NCBI RefSeq assembly: GCF_000255555.1
Contig: NZ_AGRW01000050.1
Coordinates: forward strand, 1-64,000
Reading direction: 5' to 3'
DNA: 64,000 nt
From: Treponema saccharophilum DSM 2985
GTDB lineage: Bacteria; Spirochaetota; Spirochaetia; Treponematales; Treponemataceae
Shown: piece after piece, positions 36,656-45,593 of the stretch
How the letters are laid out: the number at the start of each line of letters is the position of its first letter
How positions within the stretch are numbered: the first letter of the stretch is position 1
Program-made: the position numbers and the translations under genes
The notes under the pieces: generated by a model
Told to the model about the DNA's origin: nothing
The model's input: only the letters and a program-made list of their open reading frames with translations
Databases searched by the model: none

Positions 36656-37054
36656 CTAATCATGTAGCAAATTTAAAAAATCTGTAAATGAAGAAGCCAG
36701 AAAAGTCGATGTATCACTTTCATGATTCCATAAATGAATAGCATTATTTTTCAAAACGAAATAATCTCCACCAGAGTTAGATGCAAATGGTATTAATGTA
36801 GAGTCGGCAGAATCCAAAGGATAGCATTTGAAAATCGTTTCAATATCAGACTCGTTGAAAGACAGAAGCGTTTTAAATTCTTTGTCCTTTTCCGTATCTG
36901 TATCAAAATATCGCAAAGAAGGACGACCACCGTTATATTTTAAAAGAATATCTTTTAAATCCTTAGGAAAAGAAAATCCATGCTCTTTTTCAAAAACGTC
37001 AATGACAGCTTTATCTTTTAGCTCTTTGACATATTTCCATGATAATTCACTCAT
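36656..37054 (-). CDS. SMI1/KNR4 (SUKH) family immunity protein
   Basis: The 132-residue protein starts at 37054 after GGAGG. It has the SUKH pattern: FEKEHGFSFPKDLKDILLKYNGG near the N-terminus, IPFASNSGGDYFVLK in the middle, and SSFTDFLNLL at the end. SUKH proteins neutralise nuclease toxins by direct binding. It lies 14 bp after a WHH-nuclease gene, the usual toxin-immunity order. Confidence 0.88.
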   Translation of the reverse strand: MSELSWKYVKELKDKAVIDVFEKEHGFSFPKDLKDILLKYNGGRPSLRYFDTDTEKDKEFKTLLSFNESDIETIFKCYPLDSADSTLIPFASNSGGDYFVLKNNAIHLWNHESDTSTFLASSFTDFLNLLHD

Positions 37055-37068
37055 ATAATCCTCCATAG

Positions 37069-37719
37069 CTAGCGGTTCTCATTACCGCCACCCCAAATTG
37101 TTTTTCCGCCAGTATGCCCTGTTTTAGCATGGACATCAGAATCTACCAATTGAATTTTTCCTCTCTCCTCATTGTGATGCCAAGTGTATCCATCTGGAGT
37201 ATCACCATTTTTGATTTGCTCAAGTTGCTCTGGTGTAAACTTCTTTGCAAGTTCAGGGTCTTTTTCAACAGCCTCTTTCAACTGCTTATTGCATTCATTG
37301 AATTGTTCCTTATCGCTTGCTTTATATAAGTTTTCAGGCAACTGTGCATCATATTCAGAATCGAATACAGGGAAAATTCCTGTAACTTCATTTCCATCTG
37401 CATCTTCAACAGTTTTTCGTTCAAATGAAACACCCGTTCTTGGATGTTTATCGCCTTCCAAAGATTCATTCCTAGTATGTATCTCATAAGAGATTTTTTC
37501 AGTATTACTAGAATCTTTCTCTTCAGTTTCACCTGTTTGCTCTGAATTCTTAGCTTTTTCCACCTTGTCGTCTGGATTATAAGGCTTATCAGAGCTTTTT
37601 GTTTCAGAGCTAGGAGAAACTTCACTCTTGGCGATTTTTGCGTCGGGGTCAAAAGAGGACTTTACACTGTCTAGCGTTTTCTGCCCTACTTCCGCAACTT
37701 TTGATAATGCTTCAATCAC
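37069..37719 (-). CDS. WHH/HNH-type nuclease toxin
   Basis: The product has 216 residues if it starts at GTG 37719, which overlaps the stop of the ATPase gene (GTGA); an ATG at 37743 would add eight residues. The N-terminal half is a low-complexity Lys/Ser/Glu linker. The C-terminal half carries GYTWHHNEERGKIQLVDSD followed by HAKTGHTGG, the signature of the WHH branch of HNH nucleases found in contact-dependent toxins. A SUKH immunity gene follows. There is no secretion signal, so delivery would need a dedicated machine, or the nuclease acts inside the cell. Confidence 0.82.
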   Translation of the reverse strand: MIEALSKVAEVGQKTLDSVKSSFDPDAKIAKSEVSPSSETKSSDKPYNPDDKVEKAKNSEQTGETEEKDSSNTEKISYEIHTRNESLEGDKHPRTGVSFERKTVEDADGNEVTGIFPVFDSEYDAQLPENLYKASDKEQFNECNKQLKEAVEKDPELAKKFTPEQLEQIKNGDTPDGYTWHHNEERGKIQLVDSDVHAKTGHTGGKTIWGGGNENR

Positions 37720-40700
37720 ATCACACCCCCTTCTTTTGACCATTTTTCCAGAAGATCCGCTTTGTTCAATTCGTTGTACAGATAATCTGTGATAATGCAC
37801 TGACGAATATCACGGAGCAACTCTTCTTCAATCTGGTTCTGCACAGCATTTTTGATTGCATTGTCCACATCAATCGTCCACTGCACAGTGTCGCTTGTGC
37901 GATTGTACGAAGAAACAAAGGAACTTCTTACACTTGGATAAAGTTCAGCAATGACAGGAGCAAGTCGTGTATATCTAGGCTTTTCAAGAGGAGAAGAGAG
38001 CATTTTGTAAATCGAGACTTTTGCAGAGGCCTTTATGCTATACAGTTTCCGTAAAAGTTCCTTTCGCTCTTCGTCATTGCTTATTGAAAGCCCTGAACAA
38101 AGCAACTCTGCAATTTTGAGCCGCTGCACCGTATCGTCAGAATGTTGTTCTGCGTTTTGCTTTTCATAGTGATACAAGCCGTCTTTTGTTTCTGCATTCT
38201 CCACTTTGCACAAAACAGCCTGCACCCATTCATTCTGATAAACAGCAGCAACACCACGAGGAAGTTTTGCAAGCTCGATTATCTGGTCGTCGTTCAAGTT
38301 TGCAGCCTTACCAACAAGCTCACGGTCTGCTTGGTCTGGTAAGCGCATGATGATTTTTGTGTTTGTGTTGCGAATAACCGCCATATCAAGCAAAGCTGGA
38401 GCTTGGTCTGCAATGATAAAGCCCTCGCCATAAGTGCGCATTTCCGCTATCGAGTTCGTCAGCATTTCCACAGACTTTCCGAGCAAGTTTGCACTTTCTT
38501 GCCCTTGCTCCGTATTAGTGCGTTTCAAAAGATTGTGAGCTTCTTCAAGAACAGTAACATGGCGAAGATTTGCGTTCATAACTCCGCTGGTCATTCGGTG
38601 CTCCTGCAATTTCAATACAAGCAAGCCCATAATAAGCGATTTTGTTTCGCTAGAACCGACACGGCTTAAATCCACAATGACATTTTCGTCGAAGAGCTGT
38701 TCTGTAGGGATTTCGTCTGTTGTGAAAATCAGACCGTTGATTCCGTTTGTCAGCGACTTCAAACGAGTAATCAAAGAACCTTTGTACGCTCCTTTGTTTT
38801 CTACATCGTATTCAGAGCTGTCGATAATTGAGCGGATATTGCGAGCCACATCTGCAAAGGTCGGATACAAATCATCGCCGTAGTCGTTCGTTGATTCCGT
38901 CAAATTCCAGCCACAATCCTCATACGATTTTTCAACCGCCTCTTTTAGAACGGCAGGCATTGCGGCATACATGGGCCAGCAGACATTGAAAATCTCAATC
39001 AAGCGGTCAAGATGTTCCAAGATGTGAATGTTCTTTGCTTCGTCTGCGTTTCCGTGCGGAAAACTAAACGGATTTATCCGCAAAAGTGGCGTCAAGGCGG
39101 GATTTGTGCCATAGACGCTTACCGCAGAATCGTTGCCAAAGACGTTTTTGTATTCGCCTTTTGCAGGTTCGACAACAAGGAACTTCACGCCGAGCCTGCG
39201 ACATTCACCAAGCATTTTGTAGACAGTGTTGCTTTTTCCAGCTCCAGTCGAGCCTGTAATGAATGTGTGCGAAGCAAGAGAATCAGGATTCAGTGAAACG
39301 TTCAATTTCTCTTCCTGGTTCATGTGCCAAATTTTGCCCAAGTTGACAGCATAGTTTTTTTCATCCGCAGTATCGTCGTTGTCATAGCTCGACACAGAAC
39401 GAGCGAATTCAGCGCACTCCAGCACAGGAATTCCAGGCACGGAATGGTTTGGCAAACCTGCATGAATGGCGAGTTCTGCACTTGAAACCAAAGTCCCTGG
39501 GGTAAGAATCAAACCGCTATATTTTATTTGAGGATGCTCAATGTGAGAAAGATAATTCATCAAATCAGGTGTTTTCTCTCTCGGCCAAATAGTGACTCCG
39601 CTTGATTCAAGCGCAGAATTCTTTCCACGAATAATTGAGCGATAGATATTCGCCGCAACCTGCGCATTCGACTTGTCAGAAATGCAGTACATGGCACAGT
39701 TCCACATGCCAAGGTCTGCACACTCGTCATATCGCTCCAAAATTTTGTCAATCCGCTTCATCATCTGCGAAATAGAATGGTTCTCAAATTTCACCTGATA
39801 TGAAAGACTTTCACCTACAGAGTCAGTTGTGCCATCAGTTACATTTTTGCTTGCAGAAACAGACTTTCCAGAAGTGTTTGTGTTGCCAACTGTTTCCGAT
39901 TCAGTTGTACTTTTTGAAAAAGAATATGTAGAGCCAGAAGAATGGGAATGGCTTGTTCCGCTTGAGACTGAATGATTTTTTCCTTTGCTGAAAGAACAAA
40001 TTCCACCTATTCCGCCACCAATAGCAGCACCTATTCCGGCTCCAGCAGGTCCACCTAATGCAAATCCTATTGCACCGCCGACAAAAGCAGCAGAAGCCCC
40101 AGGATTTATGTTCATATTAGAACTAGTTCCATCCGTTACGGTGCTAGATGTCCCCACAGTCTCAGAACTGCTCGTTCCGTGAGATTCAGAAAAAGTCTTG
40201 CCTTTTGAGTGACTAACAGAATGCGATACACTTTCGGACACTGTCTTTGTAACACCTTCGCTAACAGCATGGTTTACAGCGTTGCTTTCACTCTGAGAAA
40301 CGGTGCACTGCCCTTCAGACAACGGAACAAGTGATGAATAAATCGCTTCGAGAGATGCCCTGTTAGAGTTCAAATCTGTAGGATGAATCGGGTCAGCAAT
40401 CAGGAACATCGTGTATTCTTTTCCGCGCATAGCGTCTATGAGTTTTTCAACACCCTGCATGAACTGCTTTTCTTTTGACTCTTCATCACTTCTAGTCCCA
40501 GCAATATCAGTTATGGAAACGACAGATTTGTTCACATTGAAATTTTCAAGAACCTTTTCTTTCAATTCAGAAGAATCAAGCCTGTGAAATTGAGTTCCAT
40601 GAAAATTTCCTGAAAGACTACTTTCAAGAACATTTTGAGCAAGAAGTGTACTTTCAGTGTTATTATTAGGGCTTTTTACACCGAGTAAAATCGAAACGTT

Positions 40701-41006
40701 GGTCTGAGTCCCTTTTATTTGGAACAAAAGCGATGCTCCTGTATTACCAACTGCATGAAAAACACTTGCCAATTTATCACGCATATTTTCATTCTTGTTC
40801 AGCACAATCTGAGAGATGTCTATAAAGCGAACACTTTTGTTGAGTTCGCTAGCAAGTTTTTCCTTGTTGAGTTCAGACTCCAGCGGCACAAGCTCGCAAT
40901 TTGGGAATTCTGGCAGATATTTTTTCTGCAAAATTATATCTGCCATTGAAAGAACGTTTTCTAGTTCAAATTGTGCTTTTTCCTTTACCAAAATTTCATT
41001 TGCCAT
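37716..41006 (-). CDS. HerA/FtsK-type ATPase with Ser-rich, Gly-rich insertion
   Basis: The 1096-residue protein starts at 41006 after AAGGGGGAT. It has an unrecognised alpha/beta region (1-230), then a striking segment: Ser/Thr/His-rich stretches (240-300), a Gly/Ala hydrophobic hairpin (303-338, NPGASAAFVGGAIGFALGGP onward) and another Ser/Thr-rich stretch (344-400). The C-terminal half is a HerA/DUF87-like motor with Walker A TGSTGAGKSN (about 583-592), Walker B VTVLEEAHNLL (about 830) and an arginine-finger region. The Gly/Ala hairpin could insert in membranes. The gene is coupled to the WHH nuclease by a 4-bp overlap. Confidence 0.8.
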   Translation of the reverse strand: MANEILVKEKAQFELENVLSMADIILQKKYLPEFPNCELVPLESELNKEKLASELNKSVRFIDISQIVLNKNENMRDKLASVFHAVGNTGASLLFQIKGTQTNVSILLGVKSPNNNTESTLLAQNVLESSLSGNFHGTQFHRLDSSELKEKVLENFNVNKSVVSITDIAGTRSDEESKEKQFMQGVEKLIDAMRGKEYTMFLIADPIHPTDLNSNRASLEAIYSSLVPLSEGQCTVSQSESNAVNHAVSEGVTKTVSESVSHSVSHSKGKTFSESHGTSSSETVGTSSTVTDGTSSNMNINPGASAAFVGGAIGFALGGPAGAGIGAAIGGGIGGICSFSKGKNHSVSSGTSHSHSSGSTYSFSKSTTESETVGNTNTSGKSVSASKNVTDGTTDSVGESLSYQVKFENHSISQMMKRIDKILERYDECADLGMWNCAMYCISDKSNAQVAANIYRSIIRGKNSALESSGVTIWPREKTPDLMNYLSHIEHPQIKYSGLILTPGTLVSSAELAIHAGLPNHSVPGIPVLECAEFARSVSSYDNDDTADEKNYAVNLGKIWHMNQEEKLNVSLNPDSLASHTFITGSTGAGKSNTVYKMLGECRRLGVKFLVVEPAKGEYKNVFGNDSAVSVYGTNPALTPLLRINPFSFPHGNADEAKNIHILEHLDRLIEIFNVCWPMYAAMPAVLKEAVEKSYEDCGWNLTESTNDYGDDLYPTFADVARNIRSIIDSSEYDVENKGAYKGSLITRLKSLTNGINGLIFTTDEIPTEQLFDENVIVDLSRVGSSETKSLIMGLLVLKLQEHRMTSGVMNANLRHVTVLEEAHNLLKRTNTEQGQESANLLGKSVEMLTNSIAEMRTYGEGFIIADQAPALLDMAVIRNTNTKIIMRLPDQADRELVGKAANLNDDQIIELAKLPRGVAAVYQNEWVQAVLCKVENAETKDGLYHYEKQNAEQHSDDTVQRLKIAELLCSGLSISNDEERKELLRKLYSIKASAKVSIYKMLSSPLEKPRYTRLAPVIAELYPSVRSSFVSSYNRTSDTVQWTIDVDNAIKNAVQNQIEEELLRDIRQCIITDYLYNELNKADLLEKWSKEGGVM

Positions 41007-41017
41007 TTTTATCCCCC

Positions 41018-41653
41018 TTAGCATGAGATAACAACGACAGCGGCAACAACAGCGGCAACAACAACAACCGTCCCCACTAAAACAACAGGATTCACATCTG
41101 AATCCTGTCGGGGTTTTTCATTGCGATGCTCGCGACGGAGGTTGCGGCTCCGCTTATTAGAGTTGCGCTCTTCATCTTCATCATAAAGCGGAGTTTCGCT
41201 CAGTATGCGCTCTTCTCCGATTATGCGTCCGCCATCTTCCGTTAAGACTCTGCCCCTACTTTCTTCGTGTTGAGAATTTTCAGTGTGAGGTCTTTGCGAT
41301 GATGACGAAGAAGATGATGATGAAAATGTACTGGCCTGGCTTGCGCTTTGTTCTTCAGGCCAAATGTTTTTTGCTATTGAGATGACTTTTTCAAGTCTCT
41401 CGCGTGAAAAATTGGTCGAGAGCTGTCCGACAAGTTTTTTGAAATTTTCTTCCGTGTTCTCGCTCGGAATCTCTCTGTCGTCCTGCATTTCATACAAAGA
41501 ATCCAAAATGCCTTCCTTGCGGCAATAATCAAAACATTCACGGAACATTCCGCCCGTAACGTTGTGGTCAATCTGGATTCTGTTGCGGAGCATGTCACGA
41601 ATCTCCGTAATGTTGCCACCGGAAACAGCATCTGAAAATTTTTTGTCCACCAT
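41018..41653 (-). CDS. Tail-anchored acidic/Ser-rich protein
   Basis: The 211-residue protein has a helical N-terminal domain (about 1-95, MVDKKFSDAVSGGNITEIRD), a poly-Ser linker (about 108-119), a charged region, and a C-terminal hydrophobic helix NPVVLVGTVVVVAAVVAAV (about 189-209) ending ISC. This is a tail-anchored layout with the bulk in the cytoplasm. I do not recognise the family. It sits between the dynamin and ATPase genes and may tether them to the membrane. Confidence 0.6.
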   Translation of the reverse strand: MVDKKFSDAVSGGNITEIRDMLRNRIQIDHNVTGGMFRECFDYCRKEGILDSLYEMQDDREIPSENTEENFKKLVGQLSTNFSRERLEKVISIAKNIWPEEQSASQASTFSSSSSSSSSQRPHTENSQHEESRGRVLTEDGGRIIGEERILSETPLYDEDEERNSNKRSRNLRREHRNEKPRQDSDVNPVVLVGTVVVVAAVVAAVVVISC

Positions 41654-41662
41654 GTCTTCCTC

Positions 41663-44107
41663 CTATGCCTCAAACATCTTGTTAAGGCGGCTCTTGAAGT
41701 CAGAAAGCCATGCAAGTTTCTTCTCGCTTTCACGCACTTTTCTTTCCAGTTCCTCTTTGTCGTCGAGAGTGCACTGCATTTCATCCATCTTTCCACGGAT
41801 TTTCTGGTTGAGTTCATCGAATGAGGCGTTGAATGCTTCTTTGAGAGCCTTCTCCTGATTTTTTGCCTCGCTGAAAGCAAGTTTTCTGGCATTCGCGCCG
41901 AAATCATCAAGTTTTGCCGCAATGATGTTGTTGAACATCTTTGTGAAGTTCACATACTGGCGGTTCTCGAACTTGTCTTTCTCAACCTGAACCTGGTACT
42001 TGACTTGAACAGGAACTTCTTCCGTGTATGTGTAATCTTCGTAGCCCCAGTCGTCAGTATCTGCACCGAACACTGAGGAGAAGAAACCGCCAATTCCGCG
42101 TTTTATAGCTCCACCAAGTCCGCCTTGCTTTCGGCTTCCAGTACGAGTCTTCGTACGCATTTCAGTACGGGTGCGAGTCTCTGTGTCAATGTATGTTCCC
42201 GTCTTCTCTTTCACGCTGAATTCAAAGTCGGAAACATTCGAAGAATCAAGCTTCATTGTGGCGAGTTTTCCAAGAATTGAGGCAGATTTTACCTCATGTC
42301 CGAAAGCACTGCCCAGCAAGTCGCTCACATAGCCGTTGTATTCGTCCATATATTTCTGTGCCTCATCTCCAATCTTCTCGTTGATGAGATTTTCGATGTC
42401 GATTGCGAATCTGTTCCGCAAGGTCTCCAAATCTTTCTGGATTCTGCCGACACGGTCTTTAGTTTCCTCAATGGTGATTTTGTCGTCGCAGTACTTTTTT
42501 CGAGCCTCGCTGATAAAGTCGCCGATTTTTTCTCCGCTCAGTTCCTCGAATTCTTTTGTAAGAGCCTCGTCCACATTGAGAGCTTCGATTTTTGCTTTCA
42601 GTTCCTCACCCTTGTGACCATTCTCAATCGCTTCCTTGATGCGCGCGATGGCAACTTTAGTTTCTTCGATTTTGGCAGAATTGTCTTTCAAAAGGCCAGT
42701 TTCTTTAGCCTCCGCCCCCAAATCGTTGATTGTCTGCAGGAATGAATGCAGTGCCTCCGTGATTTTCTGCGGTTGTGCGTATTTTTCAAGATATTCGGAA
42801 ATCGTTGCCTCCACTGCCGGAATTCCAGTGTGAATCAGAGCCTCTGCGTATTCGTCATTTGTTGATTTCGCCTTTGCAATTTCAGCGTCGAGTTTTGCCC
42901 GAACATTAGCGGAAACTTCAGCCATGTCTGAGAAATGCAGACTCTCATCATCGATGAACAGTGAAAGCATTGCCTGTAAATCGTATTTTTCTTTTCGGGT
43001 AAATTCAAAACCAGATTTGTACTGACGAATCAATTTTGCCAATTTAGCCGAACATGGGAAAACTTTTGGATTTCTTATACCATGTTTTGCAAGATATTTT
43101 TTCGTATCTTCAACTTTTCGCCTTGCAGACTCTCCTTTCTCGCTGTCGAATTCATCTGCCTTGTTCAAGACGAAGATAAAACGGTCGCTTGCCTGCCTGT
43201 TTCCTTCGCTCATCGCCGTTGCAATGTCCTTCAGAAGCAGGTTGTCGTCGTTCGTCTCAAGCTGAGTTCCGTTCAAAATGTAGAGAATCATCGGCTTGTA
43301 CTTCTCTTTGATGAGACGGTAGGTGTGGTTCTTGTGCTCGTCCGTGCGAGAATTGTTCGGTCCCGGAGTATCGGTGAGGACAAGCTTCATGCTCTGAGAA
43401 GAAATACCCACGATATTGCCGTGGATTTTTATTTCAGCGACTTTATGATTATCATTCAGACGGTTCATATTTTCCAAGGTTAGCGGGTCAATTCGCTCCC
43501 CTATCTGATTTTCATCCTTGTCATAACTTTCGCCCCAAAAATGATCGGCTTTGTCATCATCGTAGATTTTTGCGATTGTAGCTGTCGTTGCTTCAGCTCT
43601 TGCAGGCAAAATTTCATTTCCAAGCATTGAATTTATGAGGGTTGATTTTCCGCTGGACATCGTGGCGACGACTGCAATCTCAAAGTCTGAATTCAAGGCC
43701 GTGTTGAAGGCATTTTCAATGTCCTTGTCGTTTCGGATTTCATCGAATGGGCAACTCTCACTTGTCAGCTCCCTGTAAAAATCTTTGAGTTTTTCAATCT
43801 TTGACCCAGATTCCGCGTTTTCATTTTGACGGAGAATCTTTTTTGTGAACGGTTTGATTTTCTTGCCGCTTTTTTCGTTGAATCTCTCCACTGCATCGGC
43901 CATCGTGTCGCAGTCGCGCTCGATTCCTGTGAAAGAAAGAGCTATGTCCTCGTTGTAGGTTTCAACAAGGTGACCAAGAAGCTCCCCGCACCATGTAGAA
44001 AGTTCCGAGCCTGACTTTGATGAGATGAAATCATCCTCAGTTCTCGTTCCGTCACTGAAAGCACACTCTTTCGTGCCAAAATTGTACTTCAATTCTATGT
44101 TTGTCAT
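41663..44107 (-). CDS. Dynamin-like GTPase A
   Basis: The 814-residue protein has GTPase motifs G1 ATMSSGKSTLIN (148-159), G3 LTDTPGPNNS (about 238-247) and G4 LNKADEFD (about 310), followed by long coiled coils and a middle Arg/Thr-rich loop (ETRTRTEMRTKTRTGSRKQ) next to a Gly-Phe segment (GLGGAIKRGIGGFFSSVFG) that could insert into membrane. Bacterial dynamins remodel membranes and often work in pairs. The Met after the alanine in G1 is shared with GTPase B. AGGAGG precedes the start. Confidence 0.88.
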   Translation of the reverse strand: MTNIELKYNFGTKECAFSDGTRTEDDFISSKSGSELSTWCGELLGHLVETYNEDIALSFTGIERDCDTMADAVERFNEKSGKKIKPFTKKILRQNENAESGSKIEKLKDFYRELTSESCPFDEIRNDKDIENAFNTALNSDFEIAVVATMSSGKSTLINSMLGNEILPARAEATTATIAKIYDDDKADHFWGESYDKDENQIGERIDPLTLENMNRLNDNHKVAEIKIHGNIVGISSQSMKLVLTDTPGPNNSRTDEHKNHTYRLIKEKYKPMILYILNGTQLETNDDNLLLKDIATAMSEGNRQASDRFIFVLNKADEFDSEKGESARRKVEDTKKYLAKHGIRNPKVFPCSAKLAKLIRQYKSGFEFTRKEKYDLQAMLSLFIDDESLHFSDMAEVSANVRAKLDAEIAKAKSTNDEYAEALIHTGIPAVEATISEYLEKYAQPQKITEALHSFLQTINDLGAEAKETGLLKDNSAKIEETKVAIARIKEAIENGHKGEELKAKIEALNVDEALTKEFEELSGEKIGDFISEARKKYCDDKITIEETKDRVGRIQKDLETLRNRFAIDIENLINEKIGDEAQKYMDEYNGYVSDLLGSAFGHEVKSASILGKLATMKLDSSNVSDFEFSVKEKTGTYIDTETRTRTEMRTKTRTGSRKQGGLGGAIKRGIGGFFSSVFGADTDDWGYEDYTYTEEVPVQVKYQVQVEKDKFENRQYVNFTKMFNNIIAAKLDDFGANARKLAFSEAKNQEKALKEAFNASFDELNQKIRGKMDEMQCTLDDKEELERKVRESEKKLAWLSDFKSRLNKMFEA

Positions 44108-44116
44108 TTTCTCCTC

Positions 44117-45523
44117 CTAGAACAAACTTTCAATATACTTTTCTACGTTCTGCAATCCAGAACGCAATAATGCAGTTTCAATTTCCGATTCGCACTTTCG
44201 CTCGCCTCCACAGCTGAAGTCGTGCAAATCTGTAAATTCGGCAATGGCAGACTTTAAATCGCTCTTTTCCCTTGCAGTCAGATTTTCCGTTCTTCCGTTC
44301 TTTGCCATCTTCAAAAGGCGGGCAGCCTTTGCCGATAGCAAAAATAACTTCGGTTCTTTGAAACCGATTTCGTTTAGATACTCGACATATCGCTTTTGAA
44401 TATCCGAAATGCTTTCTTTTTCCTCGTCCAGCTCGTCAGCCTTGTTCAAAATGAATATCACAGGCAATTTTGACGACTCCACCACCTTGTTCAGCAGCTC
44501 AACAAGTAAAATCCTCTCGTCGTTCGTGCAAAGCTGCGTTGCGTTCGCCACGAAAATCAGAGCGTCCATTTTGTTGTTCTGCAAAAAATCCATCGTTACT
44601 TCGTGATGGCTCTTATCGCCAGAATTGTTCGTTCCAGGAGTGTCGTGAACAACCACAACAAAGCCGTCGTTTTTAATGCCGTCCAAATCACCCTGCAGAT
44701 AGATTCTTTCTAGGTTATTAGAAGAATTCCATTTATTGATGACTTCAAGCGTTACATCAGCACTTTGTTCCGTGATTTTGCCGTTTTGGGTAACATAACC
44801 AACCATCTTTTCTGCACCGTCTTTGTCGTAAACGCTCGTGATTTTTGCGGTTGTCGCTTCGTTTCTTGCAGGCAGGACATCACGTCCAAGAAGTGCATTT
44901 ACAAAAGTCGATTTTCCCGCGCTCATTGTGGCACAAACGGCAATGTTCTTTATGTTAAACATCGAATAATCCTTCAAACTCCGCTTGAATTCTGCAAATT
45001 CCGTATAACTTTTTGCAGAAAATTTTGCTTTCGGAAGTTTTTCATGAACTTTACGGACAAACTTGTCAAAATTTTTCTCCGCAACATTGAAAACAAGGGC
45101 AAGGTCGCTTTTTGAAGGCAAGGCTTTTTCATGAATTGAAAAATAGAATTCCAATTCTGCATATAAAAGCCACATAAGAGTTTTTCGTCGTAGGGATTTG
45201 CAATATATTTTTGCCTCAGAAAATTTGCCATCAACAAAAAACTCAAAGGCATGCTTGAAATTCTTCGTATACAATGCGTTTTTTTCGATTCTATCTCTAT
45301 ATTCCCTTATAGTCTGAGAACTGAAAAAATCATCTGTCCTCATCTGACGAAAAGCAAACTGTTCTCCACATGCATCAACTTTCATTTGGCGCATATTCAT
45401 TCTGTCAAAGAGAAAAATCCGAAAATCCTTTTCCAAGTTTTCCAGCTCCAAGTGCAGAGTCTCTTGTTTCAAAGCTATTTCACGCTCTTTTTCTTGTTTT
45501 GTCCTGAACCTAAAAAAAGTCAT
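44117..45523 (-). CDS. Dynamin-like GTPase B
   Basis: The 468-residue protein has an N-terminal helical region of about 190 residues ahead of G1 CATMSAGKSTFVN (198-209), G3 VHDTPGTNNSG (about 290) and G4 LNKADELD (about 365). It lacks the long C-terminal helical tail of GTPase A. Both share the ARxEATTAxI switch region after G1, so they are paralogs. It is the first gene of the cassette and lies behind an operator-like palindrome (45565-45581). Confidence 0.88.
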   Translation of the reverse strand: MTFFRFRTKQEKEREIALKQETLHLELENLEKDFRIFLFDRMNMRQMKVDACGEQFAFRQMRTDDFFSSQTIREYRDRIEKNALYTKNFKHAFEFFVDGKFSEAKIYCKSLRRKTLMWLLYAELEFYFSIHEKALPSKSDLALVFNVAEKNFDKFVRKVHEKLPKAKFSAKSYTEFAEFKRSLKDYSMFNIKNIAVCATMSAGKSTFVNALLGRDVLPARNEATTAKITSVYDKDGAEKMVGYVTQNGKITEQSADVTLEVINKWNSSNNLERIYLQGDLDGIKNDGFVVVVHDTPGTNNSGDKSHHEVTMDFLQNNKMDALIFVANATQLCTNDERILLVELLNKVVESSKLPVIFILNKADELDEEKESISDIQKRYVEYLNEIGFKEPKLFLLSAKAARLLKMAKNGRTENLTAREKSDLKSAIAEFTDLHDFSCGGERKCESEIETALLRSGLQNVEKYIESLF

Positions 45524-45564
45524 TTTTTTGAATCTCCTTTTTCCGTTATTCTAGCAAGGCAGCT

Positions 45565-45581
45565 ATGACATCTAGTGTCAT
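45565..45581. promoter_or_regulatory. Operator-like inverted repeat before the dynamin cassette
   Basis: ATGACA-TCTAG-TGTCAT is a perfect 6-bp dyad in the 70-bp gap between the WYL regulator and GTPase B. A -10-like TAGAAT (minus strand) lies just downstream. It is a natural binding site for the adjacent WYL or XRE regulator. Confidence 0.55.
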
Positions 45582-45593
45582 GGGTACAAAAAT

